Below, piece after piece: positions 5,043 through 8,391 of a stretch of 8,391 nucleotides of DNA (within the stretch, counting starts at the first letter, position 1; every line of letters begins with the position of its first letter). The notes below the pieces were generated by a model. That model made no database searches. It worked only from the letters and a program-made list of their open reading frames with translations, and was not told the DNA's origin. The stretch is from Methanobacteriota archaeon (GTDB taxonomy: Archaea > Thermoplasmatota > E2 > DHVEG-1): contig JAPKYG010000173.1 in assembly GCA_026394435.1 (NCBI GenBank), forward strand, positions 1 to 8,391, in the 5' to 3' direction. A program made the translations under genes and the position numbers.

Positions 5043-6422
5043 TTATGTTTCTTTTCCGAGATCCGCAGAAAGCATCCGACGCACTTCCTCTGCACATCCA
5101 CGAATCTCTTCCCCAGATGCTCGTTTAATCTCTGGTTCAAGCACTGGTCCTGGGCGGTCACAGACAGGACAGTGTTCGAGCATTCGAACCTTATCACCGG
5201 ACATGATGAATCCAGGGTAGCTGAACGCGGCAGCGTCCAGAAACGCAAACCTTCCCCATTCGCCATACCCAACCGGTTTGTATTCGGAATCAAGGACTAG
5301 GGGTTTAAAGTATGAATAAGGCGAGTGAAGGTAGTGCCCTTCTGGGCAGTGTACCATCCAGCCGTTCCCCTCAACCATACCATAGATATCAAGGCAATAT
5401 TTCTCAGGTATGCCGAGTATTTTCTCAACTTGTTTTCGGAAGTCAGAGACCGGGACGCGGACTCCTTCGTACGCCTTCCAACCACCGCCGGTCACAACTC
5501 CTCCTCGTTCATTGAAATCAAAACCTCGTCCTTCTTTCTGCAACTTTTTCATCACAAAAGAGAGAATAAACGGGGCACCAACAAGCGCGATTTTTTCATT
5601 GGTTTTTTCATGGGATTCAAGCCAGCGGATGATTTCATCGATCATTTTTTCTGATTCGCGTTTCGCAAAATATTTCACAATTTTGCTTTTCACTCCTTTC
5701 TGATCGGTCATCGTCATCTGGATTAACTCTGTGGTGATGTCTCTATCAATTGCAACGCGAACGTCCTGAATTGCATCGAAATAGATAGTGCAGACTTTTC
5801 CTGCGTACACATTTGTCTTTTTTGGATTTGGCATGAGTAAATATCCATGCATATGGTAGTCCCACAACGGATATATCATACTAATCACTGATTTTGCGGC
5901 TGCATATTCTGAGATAAAAAAGGTTCGTTGGTCGCGTGGTATGAAGGTATAACGTCCACTAGTACCACTGCTATATGAGACCGTCATTCCTGCATTGTTG
6001 AACGCGTTTATCACTTCGTCGTATGTTGGGTTTGATTCTTTAATGACGATTCGTGGAAGAGATCCTGTGAAGATGTTTCCAAGCCATAAGGCAAAGTCTT
6101 TCCCAGTCGGATAATCTTTGAAGAAGCTATCAGGGATGAGAGGAATTTTATCAAGATCATCGAGTGTTTTGATATCATCTGGAGAAAAGTTACGTTCTTT
6201 GCAGAAATTTTGATAGAATTTGTTATCGGTATACTGATGCAGAAATGTGTATTTGATGGATTTTAACTGCATTTCGTAGGCTTCTTTTAAGGGGATGCGG
6301 AAGAGATTCGGTGGTGTATATAATGCATCATCGACCGGAGTCCAGGCATCTTTTGATGGGATGTATTTCTTCAAATACCCATCAAATCTTTTTATATATT
6401 CTTGATAGTCTTGCTTCCCCAT
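5043..6422 (-). CDS. LuxE-like acyl-protein synthetase (adenylate-forming)
   Basis: A 459-residue member of the LuxE/acyl-protein synthetase group (PF04443) in the ANL adenylating superfamily. The known enzyme activates a fatty acid with ATP and passes the acyl group to its own cysteine. Numbering from ATG 6422: IPLIPDSFFK at about 93-102, as in LuxE and PaaK relatives; the nucleotide loop SYSSGTSGRYTFIPRD at about 149-164; VTGGGWK and DIYGMVEGNG in the second half, equivalent to the ANL YG-x-T-E core. Near the C-terminus are a CPVCDRPGPVL knuckle (418-421 for CPVC) and a lone cysteine at 443, 16 residues from the end, resembling the placement of the acyl-accepting cysteine in LuxE. ATG 6422 is preferred over 6428 because GGTGA lies seven bases before it and only one base before the other. 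No LuxC reductase or LuxD thioesterase is near, so bioluminescence is not implied. The true acyl substrate is unknown. Confidence 0.82.
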   Translation of the reverse strand: MGKQDYQEYIKRFDGYLKKYIPSKDAWTPVDDALYTPPNLFRIPLKEAYEMQLKSIKYTFLHQYTDNKFYQNFCKERNFSPDDIKTLDDLDKIPLIPDSFFKDYPTGKDFALWLGNIFTGSLPRIVIKESNPTYDEVINAFNNAGMTVSYSSGTSGRYTFIPRDQRTFFISEYAAAKSVISMIYPLWDYHMHGYLLMPNPKKTNVYAGKVCTIYFDAIQDVRVAIDRDITTELIQMTMTDQKGVKSKIVKYFAKRESEKMIDEIIRWLESHEKTNEKIALVGAPFILSFVMKKLQKEGRGFDFNERGGVVTGGGWKAYEGVRVPVSDFRKQVEKILGIPEKYCLDIYGMVEGNGWMVHCPEGHYLHSPYSYFKPLVLDSEYKPVGYGEWGRFAFLDAAAFSYPGFIMSGDKVRMLEHCPVCDRPGPVLEPEIKRASGEEIRGCAEEVRRMLSADLGKET

Positions 6423-6480
6423 TGTCATTTCACCATTTAATAGTTATTTGAATAGTAGTGGTTTGAGAATCAGTATCGTT

Positions 6481-6489
6481 TTTTATATC
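6481..6489 (-). promoter_or_regulatory. TATA box of the LuxE-like gene
   Basis: The minus strand reads GATATAAAA, predicting a transcript start near 6459 and a leader of about 37 bases ending in the GGTGA ribosome binding site. Confidence 0.5.
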
Positions 6490-6717
6490 TTACCGTTTAT
6501 CTGGGAACTTATACTTTCATTGACCTCGAATGAAAGCTTATAGGCGCTTCTACCCATAGAATGGATGAAGTATGCCAAAAACAGGAGTCTTAAAATCGTA
6601 TTAATGCTTCTGTTTCTGAGGATATGTTTTTAAGGTAAACCTTAGGGTTGTAGTAACGTTGAAATGAAATCAGTCCAATGCTCTTATGTTACATTTGTTA
6701 TGAATATTATTTTTTAC
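6490..6717. other. Intergenic region between divergent units
   Basis: No conserved gene is visible here. The region holds a perfect hairpin at 6514-6536, then CTTATAGG (6537-6544 area), a TATA-like sequence whose predicted start falls on an ATG at 6565. That ATG opens a 22-codon frame (6565-6633) with a basic start and a hydrophobic run KIVLMLLFL, reminiscent of a signal peptide that has lost its protein. No Shine-Dalgarno site supports it. The remainder to 6717 is AT-rich sequence without further recognisable structure. Confidence 0.4.
6514..6536. repeat. Perfect 8-bp inverted repeat
   Basis: CTTTCATT (6514-6521) pairs perfectly with AATGAAAG (6529-6536) around a seven-base spacer. It lies upstream of the LuxE-like promoter and just before a plus-strand TATA-like sequence, so it could be a regulator binding site serving either direction. 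It lacks a T-run and is unlikely to be a terminator. Confidence 0.4.
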
Positions 6718-6719
6718 AA

Positions 6720-6730
6720 ACATTTAAATG
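6720..6730 (+). promoter_or_regulatory. TATA box of the propeller gene
   Basis: ACATTTAAATG, within AAACATTTAAAT, predicts a start near 6751. The same AAACATTTAAAT block precedes the next secreted-protein gene at 8171-8182 with nearly the same distance to the start codon. Confidence 0.6.
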
Positions 6731-6754
6731 AATCCACAGGATAACAAACCATGA

Positions 6755-6773
6755 CCTGTTTTAACAGGGGAGG
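6755..6773 (+). promoter_or_regulatory. Leader hairpin and strong ribosome binding site
   Basis: CCTGTT pairs with AACAGG (6755-6768), directly joined to GGGGAGG (6767-6773), nine bases before the ATG. The stem overlaps the first G residues of the ribosome binding site, so folding could tune translation. Confidence 0.5.
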
Positions 6774-6782
6774 AATAAAAAC

Positions 6783-8117
6783 ATGAGAAAGAAAATAATT
6801 GGTATATTTGTTTTTACGCTATTGATTTCTAGTACAACCACTCTTGCATTAACACCTTTCAGCAGAGATGAACAACAAACGAAGAATCAGTTTTTTGATA
6901 CAACACCAGTTCCATTACCAACATCTGATAAATGGACGAAAACCTTTGGAGGAACAGATTATGATGATGGTATGTGTGTTCAGCAGACCCCTGATGGTGG
7001 GTATATCATCGTAGGGACTACATTGTCATATGGTGCTGGTAGTGGTGATGTTTGGTTAATTAAAACCGATGGCAATGGGAATAAAATATGGGATAAAACT
7101 TTTGGGGGAACAGGGTGGGACAGACCATTTTCGGTTCAACAGACCACCGATGGCGGGTATATCATCACAGGAGATACAGATTCATTTGGTGCAGGTGATT
7201 TTGATTTTTGGTTGGTTAAAACTGATAGTAGTGGGAATAAGGTTTGGGATAAGACTTTTGGGGGAAATAAGTGGGATGTTGCTTATTCGGTTCAGCAGAC
7301 TACTGATGGTGGGTACATCATCACAGGATCTACATATTCGTTTGGTGCAGCTGGTTATGAGGATGTCTGGTTGATTAAGACCGATGGCAATGGTGATAAA
7401 GTTTGGGATCGAACTTTTGGAGGAAACTATTGGGATTGGGGAAAAACTGTTCGGCAGACCACAGATGGTGGATACATCATCTCAGGGATTACTTTTTCAT
7501 TTGGTGCTGGTGGCTATGATGTGTGGTTGATTAAGACCGATAACAATGGAAATGAGATTTGGAATAAGACTTTCGGAGGAGCAGGTTCTGAATGGGGTGA
7601 ATCAGTTCAGCAAACCACCGATGGTGGGTACATCATAACTGGAATTAAATGGCCATATGCTGCTGGTTTGGCTGATGTTTGGTTAATTAAAACCGATGAC
7701 AGTGGGAATGAGAGTTGGGATAAGACTTTTGGAGGAACAGGTGATGATGAGAGTTTTTCTGTTCAGCAAACCACTGATGGAGGATACATCATTACAGGAT
7801 TTACAAATTCATCTGGTAAAGGTAGTTATGATGTTTGGTTGATTAAAACCGACAGTAGTGGGAATAATTTATGGGATAAGACCTTCGGAGGAAAAGGTGA
7901 TGACGGGGGTAACTCTGTTCAGCAGACTGATGATGGAGGATACATCGTCACAGGATATACAAATTCAACTAATGCTGGTAGTTATCAAGTTTGGTTGATT
8001 AAGACCGATAGTCAAGGCAAATCAAAAATCATATCATCTAGTAATTTGTGTTTTGAAAAGTTGTTTCAACGATTCCCCAATGCATTTCGGCTACTAAGAC
8101 AACTGCTAAAGTATTAG
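6783..8117 (+). CDS. Secreted seven-repeat protein, probable beta-propeller
   Basis: A 444-residue exported protein. Residues 1-22 form a signal peptide (MRKKIIGIFVFTLLISS, cleavage likely near TTTLA), followed by a linker to about 50. Seven tandem repeats of 52-53 residues start at W51, 103, 155, 208, 260, 312 and 364. Each follows the plan WDKTFGG, eight variable residues, SVQQTTDGGYIITG, a variable loop of about ten residues, then DVWLIKTD-xx-GN. Seven such beta-rich units fit one complete seven-bladed propeller. The repeats end at 415 and a 29-residue tail follows with KLFQRFPNAFRLLRQLLKY, hydrophobic and basic, possibly a sorting or membrane-association signal. The frame opens behind a strong TATA box and GGGGAGG site. 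The protein is probably displayed on the cell surface or released; a ligand-binding or scaffold role is inferred, and no catalytic motif is seen. Confidence 0.85.
   Translation: MRKKIIGIFVFTLLISSTTTLALTPFSRDEQQTKNQFFDTTPVPLPTSDKWTKTFGGTDYDDGMCVQQTPDGGYIIVGTTLSYGAGSGDVWLIKTDGNGNKIWDKTFGGTGWDRPFSVQQTTDGGYIITGDTDSFGAGDFDFWLVKTDSSGNKVWDKTFGGNKWDVAYSVQQTTDGGYIITGSTYSFGAAGYEDVWLIKTDGNGDKVWDRTFGGNYWDWGKTVRQTTDGGYIISGITFSFGAGGYDVWLIKTDNNGNEIWNKTFGGAGSEWGESVQQTTDGGYIITGIKWPYAAGLADVWLIKTDDSGNESWDKTFGGTGDDESFSVQQTTDGGYIITGFTNSSGKGSYDVWLIKTDSSGNNLWDKTFGGKGDDGGNSVQQTDDGGYIVTGYTNSTNAGSYQVWLIKTDSQGKSKIISSSNLCFEKLFQRFPNAFRLLRQLLKY
6933..8027 (+). repeat. Seven tandem coding repeats of about 156 bp
   Basis: Six units of 156 bp and one of 159 bp encode the propeller blades. 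DNA similarity between units is high around the codons for QQTTDGGYI and DVWLIKTD, while the loops between them differ. This points to amplification of one ancestral unit with later divergence in the exposed loops, or to gene conversion. Confidence 0.85.
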
Positions 8118-8120
8118 AGC

Positions 8121-8148
8121 ATCTCTCTTTTTCTTTCTTTTTTATCTA
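8121..8148 (+). terminator. Pyrimidine/T-rich terminator after the propeller gene
   Basis: A run of C/T with T5, T3 and T6 tracts begins three bases after the TAG and has no hairpin, the typical archaeal terminator form. Confidence 0.5.
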
Positions 8149-8170
8149 TTCATGAATTTTTATCTTTTCC

Positions 8171-8230
8171 AAACATTTAAATAAACAAAGAAGATATTTA
8201 CTCATATCCTGTTTACCGGGGAGGAATAAA
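8171..8230 (+). promoter_or_regulatory. Promoter and leader of the last gene, copy of the 6717-6782 module
   Basis: AAACATTTAAATAAA gives a TATA box centred near 8178 and a start near 8204. CCTGTTTA and GGGGAGGAATAAA follow, matching the upstream module, with the ribosome binding site six bases before the ATG. The leader hairpin of the first copy is not conserved as a stem here. Confidence 0.6.
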
Positions 8231-8391
8231 ATGCGAAATAGTATAGGGACGAAAAGTTTGGTTTTTGGAATAATCGTGCTGTTTATCGGAACAAGTTTAT
8301 TACCAAATGTACACACGACAATTGTGAAAGCTAAAGATATTTATGATACTGAAAGTGATTGGTCTTCAGTATTTAACGTTCTGATTAGTTT
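8231..8391 (+). CDS. Secreted protein, N-terminal part only
   Basis: The gene runs off the window after 53 codons. The first 34 or so residues form an export signal: MRNSIGTKS, a hydrophobic core LVFGIIVLFIGTSLL, and a probable cleavage region PNVHTTIVKA. The start of the mature protein, KDIYDTESDWSSVFNV, is polar and not recognised. The start is fixed by the GGGGAGG site and by the promoter shared with the propeller gene. The separation from that gene by a T-rich terminator and its own TATA box indicates separate transcription under the same control. No function can be given from the visible part. Confidence 0.75.
   Translation, partial: MRNSIGTKSLVFGIIVLFIGTSLLPNVHTTIVKAKDIYDTESDWSSVFNVLIS

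Noticed and set aside
5312..5703. Overlapping plus-strand frames opposite the LuxE-like gene
   Set aside because: Three competing frames, no family resemblance and no expression signals; they are by-products of the long minus-strand gene.
6563..6619. Possible C/D box small RNA (GGATGA ... CTGA)
   Set aside because: The C-box match is imperfect, and no convincing internal C'/D' pair or terminal stem was found.
7069..7374. Second plus-strand frame inside the propeller gene
   Set aside because: It arises because the tandem repeats keep an alternate frame open over two units; it is not independent coding.

Overview
The window reads as archaeal, most likely a euryarchaeal or Thermoplasmata-like lineage. 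The reasons are the DUF424 family protein (essentially archaea-specific), TATA-box promoters about 26 bases before the likely transcript starts of most genes, T-run terminators without hairpins, and secreted proteins with signal peptides and strong GGGGAGG ribosome binding sites. Taxonomy is inferred from these features only. No rRNA, tRNA or CRISPR array was seen.

Left edge (1-1264). The window opens inside an IS200/IS605-type element. The C-terminal part of a TnpA (HUH/Y1) transposase is followed by a GC-rich, hairpin-rich right end. That end abuts the 3' end of a minus-strand sulfotransferase gene whose protein stops just before the expected C-terminal segment, so the insertion appears to have cut the gene. 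Housekeeping-like block (1365-2286): a Mut7-C RNase-domain/zinc-ribbon protein (+) converges on a DUF424 protein (-) with only three bases between the stop codons.

Centre (2290-6490), all on the minus strand. There is a previously easy-to-miss 52-residue single-pass membrane protein gene with its own TATA box, Shine-Dalgarno site and terminator. Its start codon sits in the loop of a long inverted repeat. Upstream of it is a three-gene cassette, in transcription order: a LuxE-like acyl-adenylating enzyme, a transglutaminase-like protein with an odd active site, and an MFS transporter with only seven bases between the last two genes. The cassette looks like an uncharacterised activation / amide-chemistry / transport module; its substrate cannot be read from sequence.

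Right part (6500-8391). After a promoter-rich intergenic region come two plus-strand genes for exported proteins. The first is a seven-repeat, probable beta-propeller protein with an unusual hydrophobic/basic C-terminal tail. The second runs off the window and only its signal peptide and mature N-terminus are visible. The two share a nearly identical promoter and leader, which suggests a co-regulated or recently duplicated secretion module.
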